From positions 52,452,001-52,516,000 of the forward strand of contig CM060733.1 in assembly GCA_030704615.1 (NCBI GenBank): DNA of 64,000 nt, written 5' to 3'. Positions 20,931 through 32,569 of the stretch are shown piece by piece. The notes under the pieces are model-generated. The model did not search any database. It worked only from the letters and a program-made list of their open reading frames with translations, and was not told the origin of the DNA. The stretch is from Takakia lepidozioides. Its lineage: Eukaryota > Streptophyta > Takakiopsida > Takakiales > Takakiaceae. How positions within the stretch are numbered: the stretch's first letter is position 1; each line of letters opens with the position of its first letter. Both the position numbers and the translations under genes were made by a program.

Positions 20931-22557
20931 CCGCTCATGGCAGTTTAGCCATTTCTCCAAAGGGGTTTAGCCACCACACCAAGCTAGGGTTAATATCTCC
21001 TTGAACTCTAAGCTTTTTTGCACCGAGCTATGGCGGCTGTGAGGAAATCAGCAAGGTATTCTTGCTCTTTTCGGCTCCCACACACCACCAATAATAGCTC
21101 TAAGTCATGAGGAAGATGTTTGCCACAATCCAAACCCTCTTTCTCACTTAGACTCCCAAAATCCGCCACTCAACTCAATGGCAAACAACCGAGCCTTGCT
21201 GGTTTCCAGCCCTTGTGAGCACTTATTCATGCGCTCTCCTTGGCCATAGAATGTGTCTTAGAGCCTATTCCAGCCCCCTGCACCTGCCACTTCAAGAACC
21301 ATGCTCTATCTAGGCTTGTAGTTGAAACCCCAACTCAGAACACGCTCTACAAGTGTCGGACTGTCACATAAGAGCAGATCAGCCCCTTACCTTCTCTTCT
21401 AGCTCTCCAAAGCTTAAAGATGGAGGCCTAACTAGGCTGAATGCATGCTCCACACATGCACTACTGCCACATAAGATAAATCAGCTCCTTTGTTGCCTTT
21501 CTTGCACCCACAAACCTGAAAATACAAGCTTTAGCGGGCTGAAAGCATGCTCCACACATGCCCTACAGGGAAACCAGCTCCTTCATTCATTTTTTGCACT
21601 CCCAAACCTGAAAATACAAGCCTTCAACGGGCTGAAAGCATGCTCCACACATGCGTTGCCTTCACATAAGAGAAGTCAGCCCTTCCCTCTTCCTTCCTTG
21701 CCCTCCAAGCTTGAAGATAGAAGCTTCATGGGCTAAATGCATGCTCCACACATGCATCCTTTCACACAAGAGGTAATATCAGCCCCCTATCTTGGCTGAA
21801 TGCATGCTCCACACATGCATCCGCTTCACACAAGAGGTAATATCGGCCCCCTATCTTGGCTCTTTGGCTCCTTGATGCTCTCTAAGACAAGACTAAGCAT
21901 TCCACAGCCTTTGCCAAGCTCCTGAAATCCTAAGGTTTACATTTCCAGCCACAAGACACTCTTCTTGTGGTACAAGACACTCTTCTTGTGGTACAAGAGC
22001 TCTTATTCCAAGCTCTGAAACCCTAGGTGCACATTCCATGGCGTTGCCGTACCTCTTAGCTCCTGTTCCAGCCTTGCTCTTGCCATGGCAAGAGCCCTTT
22101 CAATGCTGAAGCTCGAGATTGAAACCCAATCTCAACATACTCCACAAAGTGCACTGATTTGCCCCAAGCCAAATTAGCCCTTTAGCTTGGTCTTGCAATC
22201 CTTCACACAATGAAAGCTCGCATTCCCAAAGCCAGTTCTCAGCTTTGCCACCAAAGCCACTATAACTTGCTTTTGAATGATCATCTTCACAATCGTGCTT
22301 GCTCATGCATGTACACAATTTGAAACCATCAAGGTGCTCTGGAATTACCTGCATCATGGTGCTTTCATCTCTGAAGCTGAAGATCGAATGCCAAGGTCTA
22401 CCACCTTGTACCCACATCGCCTCCGCTCCGAATAACCACGAATTTGATGATGCTCCTCGCATCCAAACCTGATTTCTCTCATTCTCAAGCAAAAACCACA
22501 AGTGCTACAACTAACTCGTATATGGCACTAACAGATACGAGCCGATCTTTCTCGAGT
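20931..22557. other. Non-coding repeat-rich region
   Basis: No gene is supported. It contains the tandem repeat at 21435-21860 and a 22-bp direct duplication, CAAGACACTCTTCTTGTGGT, at 21953-21993. An antisense open frame at 22100-22501 has no recognisable domain. It may be internal or LTR sequence of an old retroelement oriented on the minus strand. Confidence 0.5.
21435..21860. repeat. Tandem repeat with a conserved hairpin core
   Basis: The core GGCTGAAWGCATGCTCCACA followed by CATGC recurs at about 21435, 21537, 21630, 21731 and 21794. That gives a period near 100 bases for the first four copies and 63 for the last. Each core can fold into a small hairpin (TGCATG / CATGCA around CTCCACA). 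Flanking parts (ACACAAGAGGTAATATC, CAAACCTGAAAATACAAG) repeat as well. Confidence 0.8.
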
Positions 22558-22790
22558 GATAAAGAAGAAGAATACAAGCACAAGCTCATGCGAGCTCACA
22601 AAGCTGAAGCATAAATTCATGCATATATAAACTCATCACTCAAATACAAATCAAGTCAAATGCACCCCACGCCATGGGGAATCCACAGTACGGCGCCATA
22701 GCTAGGTGCGGTGAGGCTCAACTCGAGAAAGATGATCCTCCCGCGCTTGCCGTGAAGATAATCACTCCAGGACCTAATCTGCCTTAACCC
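22558..22790 (-). repeat. Dispersed repeat copy 2 (pair of 1890-2123)
   Basis: Same orientation and strongly similar to 1890-2123, including CCACGCCATGGGGAATCCAC and AAGATGATCCTCCCGCGCTT. It lies about 20.7 kb from copy 1, on the other side of the nested insertions. Confidence 0.75.
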
Positions 22791-22966
22791 CTAGATTGAC
22801 ACTTGGGCCAATCCCAAATATCAATATGTAAAAGCTAGCTATTTCTTAGCTAGTTTCACACTAGTGGTGAAATAACTTGACAAAGCTTTTGTAGCGCAGC
22901 TGAGCAACCCTTTAAGATCAACTATATATAGTTGGGCTACAAGCAGCAAACTCATCCACCAGAGGG

Positions 22967-22997
<31 letters not shown>

Positions 22998-23589
22998 CGC
23001 GATATAGACAGTACTATGCCCTAGATAATGTTACCTCTATAAATGTTAAGAAAACTTTACTCCCATGCTTGTACGCACTAGCAAATATTAAGTGTCATTT
23101 GTTAACAAATGTTTACTCCCCTCTTCATTGAGTTGCCCTAAATAAATATTAAATACACCGTAAACCACAAGATATGCTCTAGCTAGTTTGAGATAAGCTC
23201 CATAATCAAGCTCCAGCCATGCCAAGATAAGATTACATGCTAAAATATAACCAATCATAGGATCATAAGGTAGTCGTGTAACGGTAACGTGATTATAAAC
23301 ACAACAAAATATATGTTTGCCGTTTCTAGATGGAGGTTGTTTTTGCCAAGAGAGAGGATTGCCTATGTGCTAATTGTACATGCATAACATATTTTGCAAG
23401 TATATGGTATTGTCCAATTGCTCATGTAAACGAAGTGGATGTTGTGTAGATGTCATTTTGTAAATGCTAATGTCTATCATTAACTGTGAATGTGTCAACC
23501 TTGTCTAAAATGTTATTTTATTTCTACTCCCGACCGTTAACATCTATCCAGGGACTGTAGCAACTAATAACAGCCCAAGCTCTTTCTGA
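22791..23589. other. Gene-free AT-rich spacer with a poly-A tract
   Basis: A run of about 30 A occupies 22965-22993, possibly a retroposon tail, although no body is recognised upstream. Nothing else is supported. Confidence 0.55.
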
Positions 23590-23800
23590 CAAAGACCCAC
23601 AATTCGTGTTACCCCAATCTGCGGAACACTTGGCTGGCATCCTCCATGCTCCCACACTTGGCCTACATGCCAACAAGTGCAGTCGCCAGAATCAGACGAT
23701 CAGACCTGCAGCTTTCAACACAATGCTGACATTGTCCTCTTTGTCCTTTTCCAGGTATCCGAGGCTCGCACACACATTTCGCGTGTTGCCTCGCCATTAC
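23590..23800 (-). pseudogene. PPR relic
   Basis: The minus strand gives SLGYLEKDKED, then LKAAGLIV and, after frame changes, AKCGSMEDASQVFRRLG. These correspond to the usual ASLG-LEKGKE...IVKAG...MYAKCGS-EDA order of a PPR repeat pair. It is very decayed and has stops. Confidence 0.5.
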
Positions 23801-24775
23801 TTCACAGCCCTGGAGTAGCCAGGGAGGCCATCATTGCATTCATTTGCGTTACGTTAAGGGCATATATTTATATTCTACAAGCTCGTTATGTGCTCATAAT
23901 GTGTCTGTAGACAATAGCGGATCGTTCCACAACCTCTCAACTCCGAAGGAATGAGCCGAGTCTGACCTTATCGCAGGTGGATGGGTAGTCCTAAACCCAA
24001 TGTTAACCCATCACTTCCGAGATATGGAAGGAACGGAAGGGTCGGTATGGAGGAAGTTTTCGTTCCTTGGCGGTCTGCACCGTGGGGCCCAATGCGAAGT
24101 CCGCCACGATAAAACGGACAAATTACACCGAGTAGGATGAGAAAGGGATGTGACTGTGAGCTATGGTATAATCAGGTGTTCGACTCGTATGATACTTTGA
24201 ACATACCAGACTGGTACTAGTACATAGACCTCCGTCCGATTGCGATACCACCCGTTTGGTGTTTGTGGAATACCCCCAATCCGTCACCTGCTATATCTCC
24301 CCTTTCTTTTTGCCTCGATTTCTAATTCCGGAAGGTCTATAGTATCTTGTGAGATTAATATCTAATCCTCTCACGCGATGTGCAGGAAATTTGCGGCGAC
24401 CATTCACTGTCGTTGGAGAATATCCATTTCTACGTACGGTACCCAAAAACTATATCTGCTAGTGATACCATAGTACGTGAGAGCTACATCAATTTCATGC
24501 ACAAATACAGAGGTCCACTTGCTTTTGAAGAAGCATAAGTATGACAAGTACTACAGCCTTACCTTCTTTGTAGATCGAGAAAATTTCCAAACAAAAATAA
24601 CAATTACTCGAGCTACCACCATCGAGTTATAACATCCACCCATACCGCCTTTGCTTCGAAAGTGAATCCCGACATCAGTCTTCCACCTTTGTTTACGTTA
24701 CGCTATATCCAACTTGAGCGACAGATCTACAGACTAATGGTTGGTATAATTACATCTTCAGGAGTCTTTGTTATG
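23801..24775. other. Spacer downstream of the polyphenol oxidase gene
   Basis: No gene is seen. 24010-24140 has a stretch (GTGGGGCCC...CCGCCACGATAAAACGGACA) similar to 34040-34095, a dispersed repeat. 24205-24260 carries MITE-like fragments (ACCAGACTGGTACTAG). Confidence 0.45.
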
Positions 24776-27700
24776 TTACTGGGCAAGCTCTATCTGGATG
24801 GATTGAATGATGATGGTCGTATCCTTGCTTTTGGGCACAAGACTGACCAGGACGCTGGACTCCTTCTCAAGGCCAAGCTGCTTCAGCTTTGAGCTGATGC
24901 CTACCTTGAAGGAATACTCACGGCTATAAGTGTGTTCTCGAGAATCTCCAGCACTTGGATAGGGATAGAAAGCGCCTGCATACTCTGTACAACTCCATGG
25001 TGTATGCTCATCCACCTCGGGTAAGTTCAAAAACAAAACAAACCCTACTGGTTTACCTGACGTTAACCTTATGCCTTCAATGGCAAGGAGCTCTTCTTGA
25101 AATCCAGGTTCCTCTTGTTGCAACCCAAAAGCTTTAGGCTCCCTGGTTTGAATGATTATGGGCACTGGCCTTGAAATGTGAGCCTGGAAAACTGCACCAG
25201 TAAGAGTGATGTTTCGAATCTGTACAATTTCTGTGGCAATCGAATTACAACCCTTGGTTGTTCGCTCTGTCTGCCATGAAGGGACGATGAACCTTGCAAG
25301 CTTGGTGATACCCCTCATGAGTTGCTCCAACAACTCTGGAGCACAATCTGCAGACACTGAAACTGGAGCCGGCTTGGTGCTCAGACGGGTAGAATTGAAC
25401 AATAGCCAGTCATTCTCTACCTCTTCGTACTTGTAGCGAAATTTTTCCATATCAAGAGAATCTGCTACCTGTACAAACCAATCAGCAGTGTCTTCACTGT
25501 TACTTAACCATTCCAATTTTGGACCAAAGCTGTTCGAACTTTGTAGACGTAGATGCACATATTAACCGTTCTAGAAGGCGAGATAAGGAAAACCAACCGT
25601 CACTCGAACAAGGTCAGCGTTTTCATCGTAGAAGACAAACTCCGAATTGAGCCAGTCGGGGTCAGTAAAGTCGCCACGTTGACCTCCTGGCAGGTGCTTC
25701 CAGAGATCCCATAAACGGTCCACATTGGCGTGATGTGCATAAAAAAGGGGATCTCTTCCTGAAGAAAAGGCTAGGGCCATATCCTCACTTTGTGCCTCCC
25801 TCTCATCTCCTGCCCCCACATGTACACAGAATCAGATAAATCGCCACAGCTCGCGACTACTACCGCTCGCATTATATCCTCGTATTGTGACCACCGTTAC
25901 TGCATTTAAGAAGGCTCCCAGGAACTAGAAAATGGCGACTTTGAGGGCTCTAGTGTTTCGAATCAAATTGCGTGGGCGCCTTCCAAGGCTTATAAACAAC
26001 AACGCTTCTGTAACCGTTGCTTGCATTTGACGCCAAAGACTCTCACCACAAAAGCACAGGATCTCAGAGTAAGAACTACGAACCTGTCCAAAAGTGGACA
26101 GCGGCATGGGGGTGACCCTCGAAGACGGCACCAACATTGGGTCGAGCGTCGCCTGCGCGGATAGCACCCCCAAGAAACAGGAGCGGGGTGGGAGCGGCGC
26201 TCACTACGCCGGTGTACAGAATGTTTCTATTGATCGCCCGCTGCTCCTCCGGGCTGGCGACTGCGGCTGTCGGGTCGTAGCGGCCTTGGAAGGAAAGGTC
26301 GATAATGGTGGGGGGCTGGTGGGCCAGGCTGCGTTTCGCGTCGAACAGCCCGACGTTTCGGCGGTCTTGGTAAATGGAGGGGAACACGTTGGAGGGCGGG
26401 TGGACGTCGGCCTGGTTGTCCCATTGCCAGAAGGGCAGCGCGAAGGTGTCGTCGTCCAACAGCCTTGCGAGTATTCGCTCGTGAAAGTAGACGTACCAGC
26501 GATGGAAGGGCATCAGCAGCCAGTTGCTGTGCACATCAAACACCTCCGTGGAGTTCACTTGCCTGCGATGGTAAGAAGTGGCATCCAGTGTTAGATAATT
26601 GAGAGCAACAGTCTCAACAAGTCTGTGGCCTGTAATGTAGCTACTTGGAAGCTCAATGATCTTTCGGAGAGGCAATGCATTATAGCTGAAGTCTTCTTGA
26701 TGTACCAGCAACTTCGAAAACATTGCTGTATAACCTTGTAGCTAATGCCTCGATGTCCAATTCAAATCCGTTAAAAGCTGCATTTCATTCCTCATTGCTT
26801 ACAAATGAGTACGATGTAAAGTGGTCTCTCTCCTCTCGCTCCAGAACATAAGAATGGGGCAAAGAGTATTCCACCAACTATGTGATGGGTACTGACAAGG
26901 AGAAAACAACGAAAAGTTTAAAGACGAGCCCCATGAAGGATATAAAATTGTGCGCACCCTACACAGATCCTAAGTAGTTTGAAGGTGTATCACATGGACG
27001 TCCTGTTCTTGTTTAAGTAGCATGCGGATGGGTGCCATGCTCAAGTGAGAAAGACACAAGTTCTCCTAGAGGGACATCAGACGTGATATGAAGAAGGAAA
27101 GCTGATGAGGAATATGTTTCTACATGTATTTGAATCAAGTCATGCTCTCAACGAAACAGCCGAATATTGTCAAATGAGATTTTCAAGAGATAAAACTACA
27201 ATGCAAGGAGGATAGGGCAAACACAAAGAGGTACCGGTTCTTTAGACTTCCACAGCCTTTCCCATAAGAAGTACTTTGTACTGCGATTAGACAAGATCAA
27301 CCTGCTCATAGGATAGAAGAGTCATGGGACTCTACACCACAAAATTGACTATCGGGGTCGAGAGGACTCACTCAGAGAAACGCGTTCAATAAAATGAGGG
27401 AGAGAAACTACTGCCAGGGAGAAGTTTTAAGAATGCTTGCCTGTAAACTTTGGAACAGTAGGCACAGTGAAGGTTGGACTGACGAAGGAACGATCGGGGG
27501 TCATCATCTGGAAGCGCTTTCATCAGCTCGTATGCTCGATTGAGCTTCTCTACGTACGCCTGATCCACGCTGTGTGTGGACCGCCTTACCCGCATAGGCA
27601 AGTCTGTGTTGAATTGAAACTTGATTTCGGGTCTCTTGGGGGGCAGAAAGCAGCAGTCTAGTGGAACCCCGTTTTCCATAATAGGTTTGCACCTGGTCAA

Positions 27701-27835
27701 GTCTGGGCCTGGCAATGGAGCGGCATGCACAGTATGCATCTTCCTACTACACCACGCTATGGATACTAGCATAATCGCCCACAACAATTTCGATGTGCCC
27801 AATCCACATCCCGGATGCAGTCCTTCCCTACCCAT
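24776..27835 (-). CDS. PPO: Polyphenol oxidase, four exons
   Basis: Copper enzyme that oxidises phenols to quinones. Inferred exons are 27835-27441, 26562-26084, 25809-25598 and 25468-24776, which sum to 1779 bases in frame (592 residues). The N-terminus has a hydrophobic segment (KLLWAIMLVSIAW) fitting a secretory signal peptide rather than a plastid transit peptide. The CuA site has LHCAYC (His plus thioether Cys), VHSNW and FHRWYVYFHER. The CuB site has GHPHAAVHFWTG and DPLFYAHHANVDRLWDLW. DPDWLNSEFVFYDEN marks the DWL domain, and the last exon is the KFDV-type C-terminal domain. All metal ligands are present. Introns 2-4 boundaries are GT-AG except the first, whose donor reads CAG/GCAAGC, a GC-AG intron if right. 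It looks intact. Confidence 0.9.
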
Positions 27836-28452
27836 AGTTGTTGTCCACGAACCCAGAGACCAACGAAGATATCAGCTGGACCTGTGAGAGAGAGACTAAA
27901 TGACATGAATGGGAAGCCTTGAACTGATATTTCGGGTTCTCCTTGAAGGTGCAGAGTTTTGGAGATGCCCAGCTGTGCCGTGCAAACAGCTCAGGAAACG
28001 GCGGCGGCCTGCTCCGACTGTAGACAGCTGTACCAGAGAGTTTCCAAACCCCGACCTATCATCACCACAGGAGTTTCCAGAGCAGTTCACTGAATTAGCA
28101 GCTGGAGCCTGGTGCTACTTTTGTTGCTCTCTGACAAGCGTCGTTATGGCTGCACCTGGATTGTACATGCACTTGATGTTCAACGGTTTGGCGAATAAAT
28201 ATAAGTTTCTGCCTTTCACGTTAGTCTTTAACGATCTGTCTAAACCAAGCTACTGGCCCGTTGTTTCACATGGCGTATCCGGAATCCCAAAACAGCCATA
28301 CAGATATTAATATTTAGTTACTAGGGTTAATATGATAAATTATGATAAATTAATATTTATACCAATATTAGATGCAAGAAACCGTAGGACAAGATTCCTC
28401 AAACTCCAATTGTAGAGAATATTCTCCAGCTTGATGTAGGATCCTCTATTCG
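27836..28452 (-). other. Upstream region of the polyphenol oxidase gene
   Basis: No independent gene is supported. Short open frames on both strands lack domains. The promoter is expected here, but no convincing TATA box could be fixed to a start site. Confidence 0.4.
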
Positions 28453-28460
28453 GTAAAATC

Positions 28461-28968
28461 CAGTGTTGGACTGGTATCAAGTTTCTTACATACCAGACTG
28501 GTCCTGGTACCAGGCGTATCACAAAGTTTTCATACCAGTCTGGTCTATATAATGGTGGATGTATATTTGTCCAAATACTGGTATGAGTATGAGTATCATG
28601 ACCACAATACCAGCTGGTGTGAGGTATCAACTCTGGTATCATCCTTTATGTGTATTGTATTTATTTTCACTTGATATTTGCTATTTGATAAACTTGTAAT
28701 TCAAGATGGCTTTAGAAGTAAATATACATAAATACAAATGTATAGACAAATGTACACATAAATTAATATGGTACACATACCAGAGTAAATGAGGTAGACT
28801 GGGGGGGGAGTACTGGTACTGTGGCTGGTATGAAAAAACTGATACCAGCCTGGTCTGGTATATGACCAAGTATTCTCCCAAACGATACCAGACTGGTCTG
28901 GTATCTAATACCAGTGCATAGACCAGTACTTTATACCAGTCCTTCACCTATATACCAGTCCAACACTG
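28461..28968. mobile_element. hAT-type MITE, short subfamily (508 bp), complete
   Basis: The termini are CAGTGTTGGACTGGTATC and ATACCAGTCCAACACTG, flanked by a perfect 8-bp target duplication GTAAAATC at 28453-28460 and 28969-28976. The inside is rich in ATACCAG/CTGGTAT inverted motifs and has no coding sequence. Most of it matches the rearranged copy at 11160-11806. Confidence 0.93.
28647..28713. repeat. 67-bp MITE segment, partner of 11555-11621
   Basis: It runs from TATGTGTATTGTATTTA to CAAGATGGCTTT and is identical in length to its partner. It is in the same absolute orientation although the surrounding MITE is reversed. Confidence 0.75.
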
Positions 28969-28976
28969 GTAAAATC

Positions 28977-31101
28977 CCGCTGTATTTTTTCTGGACATTA
29001 TTGGCTGGTTCAACCCAAGCAAAAACAGGTATAATAGCGCAAATTAGTGTATACATACTTTTTTTTTTTCTTGAAACAGTGGACAATTATATACAATTTT
29101 TTGTCCATAGATATACCTTTGATTAGAACCGAAACAAATCCCAAATTAAAATACAGCGAATGGATCTTAAGTGGAAAGAACCCTAGTCCGTGCAAAAGAT
29201 TATTTATCCTGGTAAGGGATTCTCTAATATAAGAATATGAGGATGGCTGGAAGCTGGAGTTTTAAGGAATATTCTATGATCTCAAGTACTCGGAAAGGAT
29301 TTTGGGGGCAGATTATGCCTTTTTTGAGGCAAATTAGGAAGCAGGAGATCGTCGCTGCACGGCGCTGGTGCATTCGTAAAAGGCCATCGTCTGAAACCTT
29401 CTCCTATGTTGCCTTCCGTCCACTGTTTTTTTTCTCATTTACCGCACTCTACTGTGTTGTGTGGGGTGGAGGTTTTCTGGGCACCCTTCATTATGTAGGG
29501 CAGTTTTTTTCTAGACCTTCAATGTGAGGGATTTAACTCGACATTTCATTTTGCAGGGCTCTGTTGACAATTGCCTTCAAATTTTCGGGGAAATTGCCTC
29601 TTCAAGGCGTCTTCCCCTCTCGCTTGTGGTAATACGATTTGGCATGCATTGGCAAGATGTGTGAGACGGCCTGCATGCCCCACTAGCTGCCTCGACTTTA
29701 TGACATTGTTGCACTGTCTCAATTGCCGCACCATGGGTAGGGAATTCCAAAAAGACCTTGATGTGAAATGTATAGCTACTAGCAATTCACTTGATCATCC
29801 CCGTGAAAGTGCGCAATTCAACGTGCGCAAAAGTGCTAAAACTAGCTTGAAAACAACCCTAATGTGCAATTCAATTGAATTGTAATCTATTATTTTAAAC
29901 TTATTTTGTATATAATATATATTACATATATGTATATATTCAAGTTATACTATACACATATGAGAGTATAAGCTAAAAATACATATTGCCCAACTATTCT
30001 TGTTGCCCCTCTATCTTGTGCCCTTGAGGAAATTGTGGAGTTGTGAATCTAGTCTCAACGAGAGAAGGAGAGCCAAAGAGGGAGCTAGGGAGGGAGAGAG
30101 ATCAGTAGCCTCCTGTGATTCAATGGCAAAAGAAACATGGCTGGCTCTCAAAGAGACAGACAAAATCAAACCTGACAATTTATTAAAGGCTTCCCCTGCA
30201 TCATCATGTAGTGCCCTGGCACTAGTATCTGCCCAAGGGACACAACCGCTGAGAAAACAAATGACCTGTTCATCTTGAGAATTATCAAAAATAATATTAT
30301 TTCGATACCCTTATAAAGGTATCATGTTGAAGTTGGGATGTGAGTTCCATACAAAGTCTAATATATCAAACCCTTATGTTGATACTCTTATATTGGTATC
30401 ATGTTTGGTATATGTACATAGCCATATATTGGCACCAACATCCACAAAGAGGGATAATCAAGCTTTTAGGGCAAGCGCTTCGTCACTTCCTCTCTCTCTC
30501 CCTCTCTCACTCTCCCTTAGGCTAATCTCGTACTCAGGCCTTACCACGGGCAAAGAATAGACAAGCAACATGTATTTTCAGCTTATACTTTTGTATGGCA
30601 TATATATATTATATACATTATACACAGAAATAAGTTTGTGCAACATATCGCAGGTGTTGGAGGGTGGAGCACAAAACTTTGGCATGTATTATATTTAATA
30701 TCCTAACAGAAGATGACATTCGAGCGGTGTATCCATTTTTACCGTCAATGGACTATGCATATGAGGACGACTGGCTTGTCAATGGGTAGTTCTTATATGC
30801 ATGTTCACAGGGTGCATACAATGTGAACTTGTGTGAGTGAGAAGGCAATGCAAGAAAACAGTGTTGTGTTGTTTGCTTTAGTTAAGAAGCACATGAAGAA
30901 ATTTTCACAATGATGCACATCATTGTAGGCATGTCAGGATAGTGTGTAGAATGAAATTGAGCATTGCAATGACAGAACAAAACTTTTCATTTCAGTTTGC
31001 TGCAACAACTGTACCGAGTTTTGGTCCTAGGCTGCGAAAGGTGGGTAGCAAGGTTAAGAATGGATTCAGCACATGACAACATGGTGGACAATATTATTTG
31101 C
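28977..31101. other. Long gene-free stretch
   Basis: No gene is supported. A dispersed repeat occupies 29782-29912 (matches 46446-46570). AT-rich tracts lie near 29890-29960 and 30595-30640, a CT-rich tract at 30488-30520 and a poly-T at 29059. Short open frames have no domains. Confidence 0.5.
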
Positions 31102-32045
31102 TCATTCAATGAAATCTTGCAGCGTGGACATTCGAAAGCATTGTACTGACATACCTGGTGGGCAAGGAAGCCACCCCATGTCCAAGTCCTCACGATACCT
31201 CAACATTTCAGTAAATTCAAGGATGGCTGTATCAACCCCCATTCCTGGTTGTCCCCCTCCACACCACAAGACCTCAAAAGTTGTACGATTAACAATGGCA
31301 AGGTCACGGATAGTCCTGCATCTGACTTGCTGCATAAAAGCCTGCAGCGATTGTATGACGCGGTCTTGGTCGTCTTTCTGTCTCTCCAGAAGGTCTGCCA
31401 CAGAGTCCAGCACCTCCCTTCGAGCCTGCTCGTATGGTGCCATGCAACCATATAGAAAGTATCTAATCTCAAGAAAATTATTGGCTGCATTTGTAATGGC
31501 CATGTGACCCTCGGGTGTGTTTAGAAGTTGGTGGAGGAGGTCGCGCAACACAGAGTTCCTTGGTGTGGACAAGGAAATTGTCTTCTGAACGTGACACATC
31601 CAAATGAGACGCAACACCCGCATGAACCGGGTGTTTTCGGAGGTGGTGCTGTGTTTCAACTTCCTGCCAAAATGGCCATGAACATGTGGGCTTCCTCCCG
31701 CAAATGTGTGAACATATTATTTGAGAGCTTTGGGATGTCACCCGCCTTGATAATTTTGAAAAGTGGGGACCAACCCCATTTACTCTCATGTATTTCGTCA
31801 TTGACCTGTCTGTCCCATTTATGCAATCCAGCCTCCACAAACTGAGTTCTTGTACTCTCCAATGCAGCCTGAGCAGCAACCTCCTTCATGTCACAATCCA
31901 TGATGGCAGCCCTGTACTTGTGGTATTTGACAACATCATTGCACTCAGCGTATTGAGCTGCATGGTCAGGAGTAAAACCAGGACGTATTGAAAAGAATGC
32001 CAATGTCTTGCGAAGAAGTGTCTCCTCCTGGGGTGGTGCATCATG
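31102..32045 (-). pseudogene. Unrecognised coding relic, minus strand
   Basis: Two minus-strand open segments seem to belong together. The first (about 32045-31656) reads TLAFFSIRPGFTPDHAAQYA...KYRAAIMDCDMKEVAAQAAL. The second (31659-31102) reads VLRDLLHQLLNTPEGHMAIT...FLYGCMAPYEQARREVLDSV...FEVLWCGGGQPGMGVDTAIL. Codon-like composition and long openness on one strand suggest former coding, about 300 residues in all, mostly helical and charged. I do not recognise the family. The neighbourhood is transposon debris, so an accessory protein of a large DNA transposon is possible. Confidence 0.35.
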
Positions 32046-32569
32046 CTGCTACCACACCATGAAACATATTTGTACTGACATTAGAACATACCCCTCCCAT
32101 AATGAAGGTCATGGACAGAAAAGCAATCCAAACAGGCACATTACAATGCATGAAAACAAACCCATGCAAAACAATTTGTTCAAATTCAAATGCATATAAG
32201 ATAATGGTGATGGAGATCATGAGTTGCAAACGTTGTGGCCAGTTCAGTGAAAGATATGCCCCGCAAAAAAGCGCTTTCAGAGGAGGTTCTTAGCAGCGTC
32301 AGTCTTTCATGTTTCATGTTTCTCATTTGCTTTGGTTACACACCCTTCACCCGCTTTTTTCATGTAAGTAGCGCTTGGATCTTGGGCAACACGATTTGGA
32401 AGGACGTGTACGTATACCGAAACGCCTTCCTTTTCATTTGCTTTGTTGCGCGACTGCTTTTCTCATGCTCGGTTGCTTCTGTTGATCTGTATAAAGACAA
32501 AAAAAAAATTAAACGTTCACAGGACAAATGGGTGTGCTGTTGTTGGGAAGGGTGGGGGTAAACTAAAAA

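Noticed and set aside
20453-20970. Open frames through the CACAGCC array encoding HSLSQPVTAPQATG-like repeats
   Set aside because: The protein pattern follows from the DNA repeat; no start context, domain or conservation.
22100-22501. 133-residue minus-strand open frame
   Set aside because: No recognisable domain, and it lies in repeat-like DNA next to a candidate LTR fragment.
23934-24300. Fourth complete hAT MITE near 24200
   Set aside because: Only short ACCAGACTGG motifs are present; the terminal CAGTGTTGG ends and a target duplication are missing.
24776-25558. Separate gene for the polyphenol oxidase C-terminal open frame
   Set aside because: It joins in frame to exon 3 through a canonical intron and is the normal C-terminal domain of the enzyme.
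26094-26594. 166-residue plus-strand frame over the polyphenol oxidase copper region
   Set aside because: Antisense shadow of exon 2, which carries clear copper-binding motifs.
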